This document shows, in pieces, positions 1-8,456 of a stretch of 64,000 nucleotides of DNA. This DNA is from an uncultured Fusobacteriaceae bacterium (GTDB lineage Bacteria > Fusobacteriota > Fusobacteriia > Fusobacteriales > Fusobacteriaceae), in the NCBI GenBank assembly GCA_947038515.1, contig CAMQWJ010000001.1, forward strand, positions 141,580-205,579. The letters run 5' to 3'. The translations under genes were made by a program, and so were the position numbers. Numbering within the stretch: the first letter of the stretch is position 1; each line of letters opens with the position of its first letter. The notes beneath the pieces are model-generated. The model was given only the letters and a program-made list of their open reading frames with translations. It made no database searches and was not told where the DNA came from.

Positions 1-1600
1 CTTTTAGTAATTGTTTTCTCTCGATAAAATTACCGTTTTCTTGTCTATAATCAACAATATTTTTTGCAATATTTTTTTTAATTCCAGAAACATGGGATAA
101 AAGTGCCCATGAAGCTGTATTTAGAGACACACCTACTCTATTTACCACTGATTCAATTACAAAATTTAAAGATTCTTCTAATTTTTTTTGATTTACATCA
201 TGTTGATACATCCCTATTCCTATTGATTTAGGATCAATTTTTACCAGTTCAGACATAGGGTCTTGTATTCTTCTACCAATGGAAATAGCCCCTCGTACAG
301 TTACATCTAAATCAGGAAATTCTTCAGCAGCTAATTTTGAAGCTGAATAGATAGAAGCTCCTGCCTCATTCACTATAAGATATTTTACTTCTCTTTTTAT
401 CTCTTTCAACACTGATGCTACAAACCTTTCTGTCTCACGAGAAGCTGTTCCATTACCTATAGCGATTATATCTATTTTATATTCTTCAATATATTTAATT
501 AGTTTTTTCTTACTACTCTCTAATTGACTAGGATTGTGCATTTCTTCTACTAAAAAAAAGACATCATATTTTTTATAAAACCCTTCTTTATCTATAACAG
601 CAACTTTACATCCTGTTCTATAACCTGGATCTAAGGCCATTACAGACATATTTTTCAAAGGTGATTGCATTAATAAATTCTTTAAATTTAATTTAAAAAC
701 TTCTATTGATTCAATTTCTGCCTTTTCTGTTAAAACATTTCTAACTTCCCGTTCTATTGATGGTAAAATAAGTCGAACTAAAGAATCTTTAACTATTGAA
801 GCCTTTAATTCTTTAACACTTGTTTTTACAAAATATTGATTATATATTGAACTTTCAATTAATTCTAATTTAGTAGTTTCAAAATTTATACTTATATTCA
901 AAACATCTTCTTTCCCACCTCTATTAACTGCTAATACCCTATGTGATGGTATCTTATTAACCGGCTCTGTATATTCATAATAATCTTTATAAATCTTTTT
1001 TACATCTATCTCTTTTGCTTTTTTGCTCTCTTTACAAATAATAATACCATGCTTTAACATTTCTTCTCTGATTTTTTCTCTATATTCTGGGGTTTCTGAT
1101 ATTTTTTCAGCTATAATTAGCTTGGCACCTTCAATGGCATCTTCAACAGTTATAATATTTTCATTTATGAATTCTTTTGCTTTTTCAAGTATCGATTCCA
1201 TATTTTCAGCAACAACAATAAATTCAGAAAAAGGTTCTAGTCCAGCTTCTTTTGCAATATCTCCTTTTGTTTTTCTTTTTTTTCTAAAGGGAAAATATAA
1301 ATCTTCAATCTCTTGTAATTTATCTGATTTTTTTATATTATTTTCCAACTCTTCAGTCAATTTACCTTGTTCATCAATTAATCTCAAAATATCTTCTTTT
1401 CTTTTTTCTAAGTTCCTTAAATAAGTTACTTCATTAAAAATATTTTCAATAATAACCTCATCTAAATTCCCTGTAACTTCTTTTCTGTAACGTGAAATAA
1501 AAGGAATCGTAGCTCCTTCATCAAGTAATTCCATAGTTTTAACTATTTGTTCTATTGAAACACCTATTTTTCCACTTGCAAGTTTTATAATCTTATCCAT
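1..1600 (-). CDS. tex: Tex family RNA-binding transcriptional accessory protein (3' end outside window)
   Basis: The reading frame runs from an ATG at 1600 off the left edge, giving about 533 residues of a protein that is normally 700-750 aa. The start MDKIIKLASGKIGVSIEQI and the later segments ATIPFISRYRKE, MALDPGYRTGCKVAVID and GIGMYQHDVNQKKLEESL are typical of Tex: N-terminal helical region, YqgF/RNase H-like fold, then helix-hairpin-helix. The S1 RNA-binding domain expected at the C-terminus lies beyond the window. A strong ribosome binding site (AGAAGGGG) precedes the ATG. Tex is a cytoplasmic nucleic-acid-binding factor linked to transcription. Identification is by recognised motifs and is secure; only the missing 3' part is unknown. 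Confidence 0.93.
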   Translation of the reverse strand, partial: MDKIIKLASGKIGVSIEQIVKTMELLDEGATIPFISRYRKEVTGNLDEVIIENIFNEVTYLRNLEKRKEDILRLIDEQGKLTEELENNIKKSDKLQEIEDLYFPFRKKRKTKGDIAKEAGLEPFSEFIVVAENMESILEKAKEFINENIITVEDAIEGAKLIIAEKISETPEYREKIREEMLKHGIIICKESKKAKEIDVKKIYKDYYEYTEPVNKIPSHRVLAVNRGGKEDVLNISINFETTKLELIESSIYNQYFVKTSVKELKASIVKDSLVRLILPSIEREVRNVLTEKAEIESIEVFKLNLKNLLMQSPLKNMSVMALDPGYRTGCKVAVIDKEGFYKKYDVFFLVEEMHNPSQLESSKKKLIKYIEEYKIDIIAIGNGTASRETERFVASVLKEIKREVKYLIVNEAGASIYSASKLAAEEFPDLDVTVRGAISIGRRIQDPMSELVKIDPKSIGIGMYQHDVNQKKLEESLNFVIESVVNRVGVSLNTASWALLSHVSGIKKNIAKNIVDYRQENGNFIERKQLLK

Positions 1601-1770
1601 TAATTCCCCTTCTGTAACTAGAGTATATTTTTGTCTATTATACCACATTTCGTACTTCTTTGTCTAAATTAATTCAACTTTATTTATAGTTTCTATGAAC
1701 TATAAACTTCCTTTTTCTTTAATAAAAAACTCCAAGTAACACTATTAAATATAATTACTTTTATAATAAT

Positions 1771-1814
1771 TGAACGGTTTAAGTCCTGCAATCAAGTAGG
1801 ATTTAAACCGTTCA
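1771..1814. terminator. Long stem-loop between tex and the L,D-transpeptidase gene
   Basis: Arms TGAACGGTTTAAGTCCT (1771-1787) and AGGATTTAAACCGTTCA (1798-1814) form a 17-bp stem with one G-T position and a 10-nt loop. It lies downstream of the minus-strand L,D-transpeptidase gene and upstream of tex. Neither side carries a clean T-run, so it may be an imperfect terminator or an mRNA-stabilising or processing structure. The remainder of 1601-1868 shows no gene. Confidence 0.5.
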
Positions 1815-1868
1815 AGGGTTTCTTATTCAATTTTCTCTTTAAAATAAAAGGACTTATATATAATTTTT

Positions 1869-2591
1869 TCATATCATTCTTGCCAATGTAGCAAACTGAC
1901 TTTTACTTACATAATCTTTATTATTTGTATGAACATAAATAATTGAACCATTTTTTATAGTATCCACTATTTCTTGATTCACTTCCGTTGGTAGAGCTAA
2001 GCATCCAAAACTTCTCCCTAATCTTTCACCATTTTTTGTTGGATTTGCATATTTTGCCCCATGAACAACTATTGCCCTATCTTTAGCATTATCATTAATT
2101 CCTTTCTCCAATCCTTCTAACCTCATAGAATAGCCATTTCTACCATTATAAATATTTTCAGTCAAGTAAAATCCTGGTGAACTCTTATTTGAACTTCTAA
2201 CATTTGAAAAGTTTTGTGCCATCATTTCTCCACTTTTCATTCCATGAGCCACATGAGTTTCATATAGAATTTCTTCTTTTTCCAAATCTAAGACAAAAAA
2301 TCTTTCTTCATTGGAAGGCTTTGTAAAATCTACAATTGTTAATAATTTTTTATCATTTTTTATAATAGAATCATATCCTAAAACAGCTATTTTAAAAGCA
2401 TCATATGATATTTTACTTTTCAAATCCATTTTTTTATATAATTTTTCTTCACTATTTAAATCATTTTGTTCTTTTTCTTTTTCTATTTCTTGATTTTTCT
2501 TATATTCTTTTTTTCCAACTTTATCTTGTCCATAAAGCAAATTTAATGCTATAATAAAACAAACAAGAAATATTTTTTTTCTATTCTTCAT
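1869..2591 (-). CDS. Exported L,D-transpeptidase (YkuD_2-type murein transpeptidase)
   Basis: 240 aa. The ATG at 2591 is chosen because GGAGGAAGG lies directly upstream and because a promoter (2626-2654) sits between it and the more distal in-frame start at 2675. The protein begins with a signal peptide (MKNRKKIFLVCFIIALNLLYG), followed by a lysine/glutamate-rich linker. The catalytic region near the C-terminus has HGAKYA and GRSFGCLALP, with the nucleophile Cys around residue 197, as in the murein L,D-transpeptidase catalytic family PF13645. Such enzymes act in the periplasm on peptidoglycan cross-links or attach proteins to murein. The exact substrate cannot be read from the sequence. Confidence 0.85.
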   Translation of the reverse strand: MKNRKKIFLVCFIIALNLLYGQDKVGKKEYKKNQEIEKEKEQNDLNSEEKLYKKMDLKSKISYDAFKIAVLGYDSIIKNDKKLLTIVDFTKPSNEERFFVLDLEKEEILYETHVAHGMKSGEMMAQNFSNVRSSNKSSPGFYLTENIYNGRNGYSMRLEGLEKGINDNAKDRAIVVHGAKYANPTKNGERLGRSFGCLALPTEVNQEIVDTIKNGSIIYVHTNNKDYVSKSQFATLARMI

Positions 2592-2625
2592 CCTTCCTCC
2601 ATATTTTTCGCAAAACACATTATTT

Positions 2626-2654
2626 ATAATAACACAACAGTATAAAAAAGTCAA
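2626..2654 (-). promoter_or_regulatory. Sigma-70-like promoter of the L,D-transpeptidase gene
   Basis: On the minus strand TTGACT (2654-2649) and TATTAT (2631-2626) are separated by 17 nt. The predicted transcript would begin about 30 nt before the ATG at 2591, which supports that start. Confidence 0.6.
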
Positions 2655-2675
2655 TGTTATAAAAGGGAGTCTCAA

Positions 2676-3086
2676 ATGAAAACACTAAGTAAAACTAAAC
2701 CAAAAGGGCAGCAACACGGAACCATGAAAAAAATAAAAAAGAAAAATCGTTTACTTGAAGCTAAAGCTCTTGCCTCAAGAACAGAAAACAAAAGATTAAA
2801 TTCCGAAAATCGTAAAATTCGAACTGCGAAAGAACTTGAACTTGCCAAAATAGGCAGAGTTAAAATTTTAGATTTTATAAAAGGGATGCTAATCATAGAT
2901 ATTGAAGGGAAAACTGAAAAAAGAGCTTTACTATATAGTAAAAAACATACTACTAAAGATAACTTTAAATTCAAATTTCCAACTTTTGAAATCAAACTTT
3001 ATGGAGAAAATTATAAAATTTCAACATTAGAAAATTTTTTAGAACTTGAAGAACAACTTCTTTGGAAAATAGAAGAACTATTTTAA
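2676..3086 (+). CDS. Conserved-looking hypothetical protein, basic, cytoplasmic
   Basis: 136 aa, not recognised. AAAGGGAG precedes the ATG. The first 60 residues are very rich in Lys/Arg (MKTLSKTKPKGQQHGTMKKI) and probably helical; the C-terminal half (DFIKGMLIIDIEGKTEKRAL) looks like a small beta-rich fold ending in an acidic helix. There is no signal peptide, membrane segment or cysteine. The basic N-terminus would suit nucleic-acid or ribosome contact, but that is inference only. It is transcribed toward the lysO pair 50 bp downstream, so co-transcription is possible. Confidence 0.6.
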   Translation: MKTLSKTKPKGQQHGTMKKIKKKNRLLEAKALASRTENKRLNSENRKIRTAKELELAKIGRVKILDFIKGMLIIDIEGKTEKRALLYSKKHTTKDNFKFKFPTFEIKLYGENYKISTLENFLELEEQLLWKIEELF

Positions 3087-3136
3087 CTTTCCTTTATATT
3101 TTAACTTTCATTTAAATAAGAAAAGGGGGATTTTTT

Positions 3137-3421
3137 ATGTTAAGAATTTTATTTTATATTTTAATCATTTCTTTCGGTTGTTTTCTTTCAAATAGGGGAT
3201 ATGTTAATAAAAAAATTCAAAATAAGACTTCACATCTTCAAACAGCTTCTCTTTTTCTTCTTTTAGGTACAATGGGATATAAAATAGGTAGTGATCAAGA
3301 AATAATTAAAAATTTTCATACTATCGGGTTACAAAGTTTCATCATTTCAGCTTTTTCTATTTTCTTTAGTATTTTAGTTACATATTTTCTTTTTTCTTTT
3401 TTTAAAAAGAAGGTGAAATAA
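3137..3421 (+). CDS. LysO-type lysine exporter, N-terminal half (separate gene)
   Basis: 94 aa with three predicted membrane segments (about 1-17, 36-52, 64-90). It corresponds to the N-terminal part of the LysO (YbjE, DUF340) family, which in Escherichia coli is a single protein of about 300 aa. The stop codon is followed after 2 nt by the start of the gene for the C-terminal part, so the two are translated together. A ribosome binding site (AAAAGGGGG) precedes the ATG. The two polypeptides (94 + 200 aa) together match one full LysO. LysO exports lysine and toxic analogues; substrate here is inferred from the family. Confidence 0.75.
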   Translation: MLRILFYILIISFGCFLSNRGYVNKKIQNKTSHLQTASLFLLLGTMGYKIGSDQEIIKNFHTIGLQSFIISAFSIFFSILVTYFLFSFFKKKVK

Positions 3422-3423
3422 TT

Positions 3424-4026
3424 ATGTTTGGAATAAGTGCGTCTGTGATACTAGGTATTATCTTAGGACTTTTTTTCAAAAATGAAACTTTTCTTTCTAA
3501 ATCAAATCTAATTGTTGACATAGGTCTTTGCCTACTACTATTTTTTGTCGGTATTGATATAGGAAAAAATAGTAATTTTTTTGTGAATTTAAAATCTTTT
3601 GGTAAAAAAATTTGGCTCTTACCTTTCTCTACTCTCATAGGAACTCTCCTTGGGGGAGCTATTTCTTCTTTTTTTATCAATATGAAAATGACTGAAACTA
3701 TTTTAATTAGTTCTGGACTAGGTTGGTACTCTCTTTCTGCAATCGAAATTTCTAAAGTAGATCCACGACTTGGGAGTCTTGCTTTTCTTTCCAATGTTTT
3801 TAGAGAAGTTTTAGCAATTGTTCTAATACCTTATATCTCTAAAAAATTAGGTGGTTTTGAATCTATCAGTGCTGCTGGTGCACCTGCAATGGACACTGTA
3901 CTACCTATTATCAGTAAATTTAATACCCCTGATATTGCAATAGCTTCTTTCTTTTCTGGTGTAATTCTAACTGGGGCTGTTCCAATTATCGTTCCACTAT
4001 TAATATCTCTATTTAATATTGGATAA
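3424..4026 (+). CDS. LysO-type lysine exporter, C-terminal part
   Basis: 200 aa, almost entirely membrane helices. Segments such as DIGLCLLLFFVGIDIG and LISSGLGWYSLSAIEISK, followed by GAPAMDTVLPII, are characteristic of the DUF340/LysO family. Its ribosome binding site (AAGGTGAA) lies inside the end of the preceding 94-aa gene, indicating translational coupling and an assembled two-subunit transporter in the inner membrane. The reading frames are clean and separated by stop and start codons, so a split arrangement is more likely than a sequencing frameshift. No lysine riboswitch was seen in the short region upstream. Confidence 0.8.
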   Translation: MFGISASVILGIILGLFFKNETFLSKSNLIVDIGLCLLLFFVGIDIGKNSNFFVNLKSFGKKIWLLPFSTLIGTLLGGAISSFFINMKMTETILISSGLGWYSLSAIEISKVDPRLGSLAFLSNVFREVLAIVLIPYISKKLGGFESISAAGAPAMDTVLPIISKFNTPDIAIASFFSGVILTGAVPIIVPLLISLFNIG

Positions 4027-4075
4027 AACAAAAAGAGTAATTTTGATAATTTATCAAAATTACTCTTTTTGTTTT
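4025..4075. terminator. Bidirectional terminator after the lysO pair
   Basis: A perfect 25-bp inverted repeat (arms 4025-4049 and 4051-4075) with A-rich left and T-rich right ends lies between the convergent lysO and metallo-hydrolase genes. It begins within the stop codon of the lysO C-terminal gene. Confidence 0.85.
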
Positions 4076-4079
4076 ACTC

Positions 4080-4703
4080 TTAAATCATTCCTTGCTTTTT
4101 TAGAAAAACTATTTCCTCTTCTATAGTAGTACTTTCTGAATGAGCACTTAAAACAACTGTTTCAAGTGGTAATTGAGATAATTTTTTCAAACTTTTTATT
4201 AAATCTTCTCCACTACTTGTTGGTAAATCATATCGTCCATAACTCTGTTTAAACATAGTATCCCCAGAAAATAAAATATTATTTTCTTTAGAATAGAGAC
4301 ACATTGACCCCCTAGTGTGACCTGGTGTCATCATAACAGTAAAAGGTCCTATTTTATCGGTGTCCTTTACTGTTGTTACTTCTCCTTCATATTTAAAGGC
4401 TACTCCATTTATCATTTTTGACAAACTATAATTAGGCTCTGTCAAAAATTCTTTTTCTTCTTCAGAAATATAAATTGTAGAGTCAGGAAAACTCTTAGCA
4501 AATTCTTCTAATCCTGAAATATGATCATGATGCCCATGTGTTAATATTAAAGCCTTTATCTTTATATCATTTTCTTCAACATATTTTTTTAATCCCTCTA
4601 ACTCTGCACCACCACAATCAATAAAAAAAGCTTCTTTTTTATCTTCATAAGCTAAATAACAATTAGTTAAGTAAATTCCCAGTCCAAAACATTTTATTTT
4701 CAT
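4080..4703 (-). CDS. MBL-fold metallo-hydrolase, glyoxalase II-like
   Basis: 207 aa. The ATG at 4703 is used because AGAGGTGG is 5 nt upstream; the in-frame GTG nine bases earlier lies inside that ribosome binding site. The metallo-beta-lactamase signature HGHHDH is at residues 56-61, followed by TPGHTRGS, FSGDTMF and a late AHSE, which supply the expected metal ligands. The short single-domain form resembles YcbL-type hydroxyacylglutathione-hydrolase-like enzymes. It is cytoplasmic, with no signal peptide. The physiological thioester is unknown. Confidence 0.85.
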   Translation of the reverse strand: MKIKCFGLGIYLTNCYLAYEDKKEAFFIDCGGAELEGLKKYVEENDIKIKALILTHGHHDHISGLEEFAKSFPDSTIYISEEEKEFLTEPNYSLSKMINGVAFKYEGEVTTVKDTDKIGPFTVMMTPGHTRGSMCLYSKENNILFSGDTMFKQSYGRYDLPTSSGEDLIKSLKKLSQLPLETVVLSAHSESTTIEEEIVFLKKQGMI

Positions 4704-4825
4704 TAAAACCACCTCTAAAAAAATTCTATTTTATTATAAAATAGTTATACTTATAATAACATTTTTATGCTAAAATGTATATACAATTTAACATAAAAAT
4801 ATATTAAAAAGGAGAACATAATAAG

Positions 4826-5155
4826 ATGCCACATATTAAATTTAGAGGAATTAAAAAAGAAATTATAATCGATAACAGTAAGGAAATAATAGATACTTTA
4901 ACATCTATTATTGGATGTGAAAGAAGTTGGTTTACTTTAGAACATATTGACACTGAATATATTTTTGATGGAAATATAGTTCCTGGTATCACTTTTGCTG
5001 AAATTTTTTGGTTTGAACGAGACAAAGAAACTAAAGATAAAGTAGCTGAATTTTTAACTACTTTTCTTATGAAGTTGAACAATAAAAATGATACAACTGT
5101 CATTTTTTTCCCTTTAACAGGAGAAAATTACTATGATAATGGAGTCCACTTTTAG
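4826..5155 (+). CDS. DUF1904 family protein
   Basis: 109 aa. The opening MPHIKFRGIKKE, the segment GCERSWFTLEHIDTEYIFDG and the later EIFWFERD match the small DUF1904 family as I remember it; the fold is thought to be tautomerase-like with the N-terminal proline exposed after Met removal. AAGGAGAA precedes the ATG. No biochemical role is established. It is monocistronic, flanked by a divergent metallo-hydrolase gene and a strong terminator. Confidence 0.7.
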   Translation: MPHIKFRGIKKEIIIDNSKEIIDTLTSIIGCERSWFTLEHIDTEYIFDGNIVPGITFAEIFWFERDKETKDKVAEFLTTFLMKLNNKNDTTVIFFPLTGENYYDNGVHF

Positions 5156-5194
5156 AAATATTAGTTCAATCACTTAAGCAACTTAATTTATTCT

Positions 5195-5229
5195 AAAAAA
5201 AACCGTGAGTAATTTTCTCACGGTTTTTT
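5195..5229. terminator. Bidirectional intrinsic terminator
   Basis: AAAAAACCGTGAG and CTCACGGTTTTTT form a 13-bp stem with a short loop between the convergent DUF1904 and alkylsulfatase genes, with A and T tracts serving both directions. Confidence 0.85.
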
Positions 5230-5233
5230 ATTT

Positions 5234-7222
5234 TTATTGATTATTTGGCTCAACTATATTAAACCAGAATTCAAAATTATCTAAAACATCTACAACTTTT
5301 TTAACATTCTTTGGATTTATAACTTTTATTTTATTAGTTTCAATTTCTTTATTTAATGTTGTTTTACCTGAAATAATTTGATTCAAAGCATCTCTTGTTA
5401 AATAGATTTCTCCATCAGGAGATTTCTGCAATTTATCATAAGAATTTAAAACACTATTTTTTAATACTAAAGAATAATTCTTATTTAAGTCAGTAAACTT
5501 TACATTAATCTTTAAATCTAAACCTTTAGCTTTTTCAGGATTAACTCTAACTGCCAAGTAATCCAAATAATTCGAAATAGGAAGTCCTTCTATCATATCT
5601 TCAGAAAAAGTTTTAGGAGATGGCACTTCTAAAATTCCATTTCTCAATTCTTGAGCACCTGTTAAAAAATATGCTCTCCAAGGTCCTGATTCAGATTGAT
5701 ATCCTAACTGTTCCATGGCATCAGCTGATAATTCTTTAGCTTTTTTATTTTTAGGATTTGCAAAAATAACTTGATTTAAAACTTCCACTACCCATCTATA
5801 TTCACCTTTATTATAAGATTCTTTTGCATTTTTAAGGATTTTATCCTCTCCTCCCATAAAAGAAACATATTTTTTAGCTGCTTCAACAGGTGGCAATTTA
5901 TATAGATTTGCAGGATTTCCATCCCACCAAGCTCCAAAATATTGATCATATATAGCTTTAGTATTGTGGTTTATAGTTCCATAATAATTTCTATTATAAA
6001 ATTCTTTATTTAAAGAATCTGGTAGTTTTACCATTTCAGCTATTTCTAGTGGAGTTTTTCCTTGATTTGCAAGTCTCAAAGTTTGATCATGCATATATTT
6101 ATATAAATCTCTATGCTTTTCTAACATGTCTTTTATATTTTTTTGTCCCCATTTAGGCCAATAATGAGGAGCAAAAAGAATTTCTGTTTTATCTCCATAC
6201 TTTTGAAGTGCTTCATCTATAGACTTTGACCACTTTAATGCCTCTCGTGTCTTAGCACCTCTTAATGTAGAAATATTATGCAAAGTTCTATTTATTACTT
6301 CTGCACCACAAAATGCCTTATATTTTGGTATATAAAACATAAATTCTGCAGGTGCTTCTGTTCCATTTGCCATTAAAAATTCAAATTCTACACCATCTAT
6401 TTTTAAGACTTCACCTGTTTTTTCAATAATTTTATTCGGTTCTAAAATTGTACTTGTCCCTATTGAAACACCTTTTCCTAATCCAGCATCAACAGTACCT
6501 TTTTCATCCTTAGGTAAAAGAGCACCATACATATAAGAAGCCCTTCTACTCATTGCATTTCCAGCAATTAAATTTTCAGATATGGATTCTTCAAAAAAAG
6601 TTTCTGGAGCAACAAAAGGTATTTTTCGTTCTTTAATATCTTTTTCACTAACAAGTCCTTTTAGTCCACCAAAATGATCTATGTGAGAATGTGTTACAAT
6701 AACTCCTGTTATAGGTAAATCTTCAACATTCTTTTTTAATAATTCATAAGCAGCTTCAGCTATTTCCACTGTTGTACACGTGTCTACAACTATCCACCCT
6801 TTATCTCCTCTAACAAATGTAATATTACCTAGATCAAATCCCCTTACCTGATATATTCCATCAGTCACCTTAAATAGACCATGTATTTGATTTAATTGTG
6901 CATTTCTCCAAAGAGAAGGATTTACAGTATTCGGTGATTTTTTGTTTCCATCTTTCTCTAAAAATTTAAAATTTTTAAAGCTCCAAACTACATTTCCATT
7001 TTTATCAAGAATTTCATCATTTGGCCAAGTAGCAATAAATCCCTTTTTAGCTTCTATGAAATCCTGCTTATTTGAAAAATCTAATTCTTTTTCTACCTCT
7101 TTATTTTTATCAATTGTAAATTTTGTAGCTTCTTTTCTTTTCGAATTATCCAATTTTTGAGATGCTATATTGGATATAGATAAAATTAAAAAAATGCTAA
7201 TTAAAATTTTTCTTCTTTTCAT
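5234..7222 (-). CDS. Secreted alkylsulfatase (SdsA1-like, MBL fold)
   Basis: 662 aa, the usual length for the family. A signal peptide (MKRRKILISIFLILSISN) directs export. The metal-binding THSHIDHFGG motif is at residues 177-186, followed by GTEAPAE, FCGAE and FAPHYWPKWG, the order seen in linear alkylsulfatases of the SdsA1/BDS1 type. The C-terminal third carries the dimerisation helices and an SCP2-like substrate-binding domain. These enzymes hydrolyse primary alkyl sulfates such as dodecyl sulfate to alcohol and sulfate. The divergent MarR gene and its palindromic site suggest local control. The ribosome binding site is AAGGAG. Natural substrates could be host sulfated lipids or mucus components, which is inference. 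Confidence 0.88.
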   Translation of the reverse strand: MKRRKILISIFLILSISNIASQKLDNSKRKEATKFTIDKNKEVEKELDFSNKQDFIEAKKGFIATWPNDEILDKNGNVVWSFKNFKFLEKDGNKKSPNTVNPSLWRNAQLNQIHGLFKVTDGIYQVRGFDLGNITFVRGDKGWIVVDTCTTVEIAEAAYELLKKNVEDLPITGVIVTHSHIDHFGGLKGLVSEKDIKERKIPFVAPETFFEESISENLIAGNAMSRRASYMYGALLPKDEKGTVDAGLGKGVSIGTSTILEPNKIIEKTGEVLKIDGVEFEFLMANGTEAPAEFMFYIPKYKAFCGAEVINRTLHNISTLRGAKTREALKWSKSIDEALQKYGDKTEILFAPHYWPKWGQKNIKDMLEKHRDLYKYMHDQTLRLANQGKTPLEIAEMVKLPDSLNKEFYNRNYYGTINHNTKAIYDQYFGAWWDGNPANLYKLPPVEAAKKYVSFMGGEDKILKNAKESYNKGEYRWVVEVLNQVIFANPKNKKAKELSADAMEQLGYQSESGPWRAYFLTGAQELRNGILEVPSPKTFSEDMIEGLPISNYLDYLAVRVNPEKAKGLDLKINVKFTDLNKNYSLVLKNSVLNSYDKLQKSPDGEIYLTRDALNQIISGKTTLNKEIETNKIKVINPKNVKKVVDVLDNFEFWFNIVEPNNQ

Positions 7223-7257
7223 TATTAATCTCCTTTTATATTTATATTAGTTTTAAC

Positions 7258-7338
7258 ATTATAACAAACATAATTTTAAAAATAAAGATGGAAGAATCCA
7301 TATATGAAGTGTTCACATATAAATTTATATGATATAAT
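7258..7338. promoter_or_regulatory. Divergent promoters with a palindromic MarR-type operator
   Basis: A perfect 16-bp palindrome CATATAAATTTATATG (7316-7331) abuts the -10 box TATAAT (7333-7338) of the marR gene. On the minus strand a TATAAT (7263-7258) serves the alkylsulfatase gene. A MarR dimer bound at the palindrome would cover the marR promoter and could affect the sulfatase promoter about 60 bp away. Palindrome and boxes are seen; binding is inferred from the usual arrangement of the family. Confidence 0.6.
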
Positions 7339-7361
7339 TAAAGAAAAATTAGAGGTGACTT

Positions 7362-7811
7362 ATGGACAAAGGAATGATTGCTCTTATCTCTGCTATTATA
7401 AAAGAAATTGATTATAAATCAGCAAATATTTTACATGATTTAAATTTAACTAAAATGGAAGGTGTTTATCTCACAATAATACATAACTCCCCAGGAATAT
7501 CTCAATATGATATTGCAAGAATGCAAAATGCAGATAAAAGTCTAATTGTTAAACATATTACTAATTTAGAAAAAAAAGAATTTATCAAAAAAATAGAGAT
7601 TGATTCAAGAAAAAAAGGTATTTATTTAACTAACAATGGTGAAAAAGCAGTTGAATTTATCAAGAAAAATTTATCTTCTTTAGAGAAAGAACTTTTTTCT
7701 GGAATAAATCAAGGAGAAATAGAACTTTTTTTTGATCTTATGATTCATATTAAAAACAAATTAGAACTTTCAAATGAAAGAGAACATTTTGTTTATAATT
7801 TAAAAAAATAA
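7362..7811 (+). CDS. MarR family transcriptional regulator
   Basis: 149 aa, typical for MarR. The winged-helix core is visible: NSPGISQYDIARMQNADKS then LIVKHITNLEKKEFI, followed by the wing (IEIDSRKKGIYLTNNGEKA) and a C-terminal dimerisation helix. AGAGGTGA precedes the ATG. It is transcribed divergently from the alkylsulfatase gene with a palindrome in its own promoter, so autoregulation and control of the sulfatase by a lipid or aromatic ligand are likely. The ligand is not predictable from sequence. Confidence 0.88.
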   Translation: MDKGMIALISAIIKEIDYKSANILHDLNLTKMEGVYLTIIHNSPGISQYDIARMQNADKSLIVKHITNLEKKEFIKKIEIDSRKKGIYLTNNGEKAVEFIKKNLSSLEKELFSGINQGEIELFFDLMIHIKNKLELSNEREHFVYNLKK

Positions 7812-7823
7812 GCTAAATTTTAT

Positions 7824-8285
7824 TTATTCTTTACCAAATTTAAAATCATTTTGTCTCATAGCCTCATAAAGTACAATTGCAGCTGAATTAGACAGATTTA
7901 GAGAACGTCCCATTGGTATCATTGGAATTGTTATACAAGTTTTTTCATTTGCTTCTCTTATCTCGGCTGGTATCCCTCGTGACTCTGGACCAAACACAAT
8001 GAAATCATCCATACTATACTTTACATCACTATATTTTCTAGTTGTTTTAGTTGTTCCATAATAAAAATTATTGTTTGGATAAGCTGCTATTAACTCTTCA
8101 TAAGAATCCCATACTATAATTTTTACAAGGTGCCAATAATCAAGACCTGATCTTTTTACTTGTTTTTCATCCAAAGAAAATCCTAACGGTTTTATTAAAT
8201 GTAATGTCGAGTTTGTCAAAACACAACTTCTTCCTATATTCCCTGTATTATATGGTATCTCTGGACACATTAAGACTATATTCAT
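7824..8285 (-). CDS. trmL: tRNA (cytidine/uridine-34-2'-O)-methyltransferase
   Basis: 153 aa SPOUT-fold enzyme. The ATG at 8285 is preceded at 5 nt by GGAAGGTG; the GTG further upstream lies within that site. Conserved pieces include PEIPYNTGNIGRSC near the N-terminus, FGPESRGIP and the C-terminal knot MGRSLNLSNSAAIVLYEA. TrmL methylates the wobble-position ribose of tRNA-Leu isoacceptors using S-adenosylmethionine in the cytoplasm. The gene converges on marR with 12 bp between, and has no partner genes nearby. Confidence 0.92.
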   Translation of the reverse strand: MNIVLMCPEIPYNTGNIGRSCVLTNSTLHLIKPLGFSLDEKQVKRSGLDYWHLVKIIVWDSYEELIAAYPNNNFYYGTTKTTRKYSDVKYSMDDFIVFGPESRGIPAEIREANEKTCITIPMIPMGRSLNLSNSAAIVLYEAMRQNDFKFGKE

Positions 8286-8362
8286 TAAAAACACCTTCCC
8301 CTTCTATTTATACTTTCTATTTATTATATATTTTTTCCTCATAAAAGTCGACAAAAAAATTC

Positions 8363-8455
8363 TATAAACAGAAGAGAATCTTAAGAACATTTCCAATCAC
8401 TAAAGTACTTATGGTTATACTTACTACATGGTTTTTTATCTTCCTTTTTTTTTTA
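8363..8455 (+). repeat. Structured repeat, copy A (degenerate, lacks the 5' hairpin)
   Basis: From ACAGAAGAGAAT (8368) to a T-rich end this stretch aligns over about 85 bases with the repeat copies at 8457-8580 and 19936-20057. It shares CAATCACTAAA with the 19.9-kb copy but lacks the G-rich 5' hairpin, and its central stem is partly broken. It sits in tandem directly before copy B. Confidence 0.7.
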
Positions 8456-8456
8456 C

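Noticed and set aside
1023..1424. Plus-strand frame of 133 codons antisense to tex
   Set aside because: It lies fully within the well-conserved tex gene and encodes no recognisable protein.
2592..2675. Upstream start for the L,D-transpeptidase
   Set aside because: It lies upstream of a good promoter and a consensus ribosome binding site supports ATG 2591.
3087..3136. Lysine riboswitch before the LysO genes
   Set aside because: Only 50 bases are available and no L-box features are visible.
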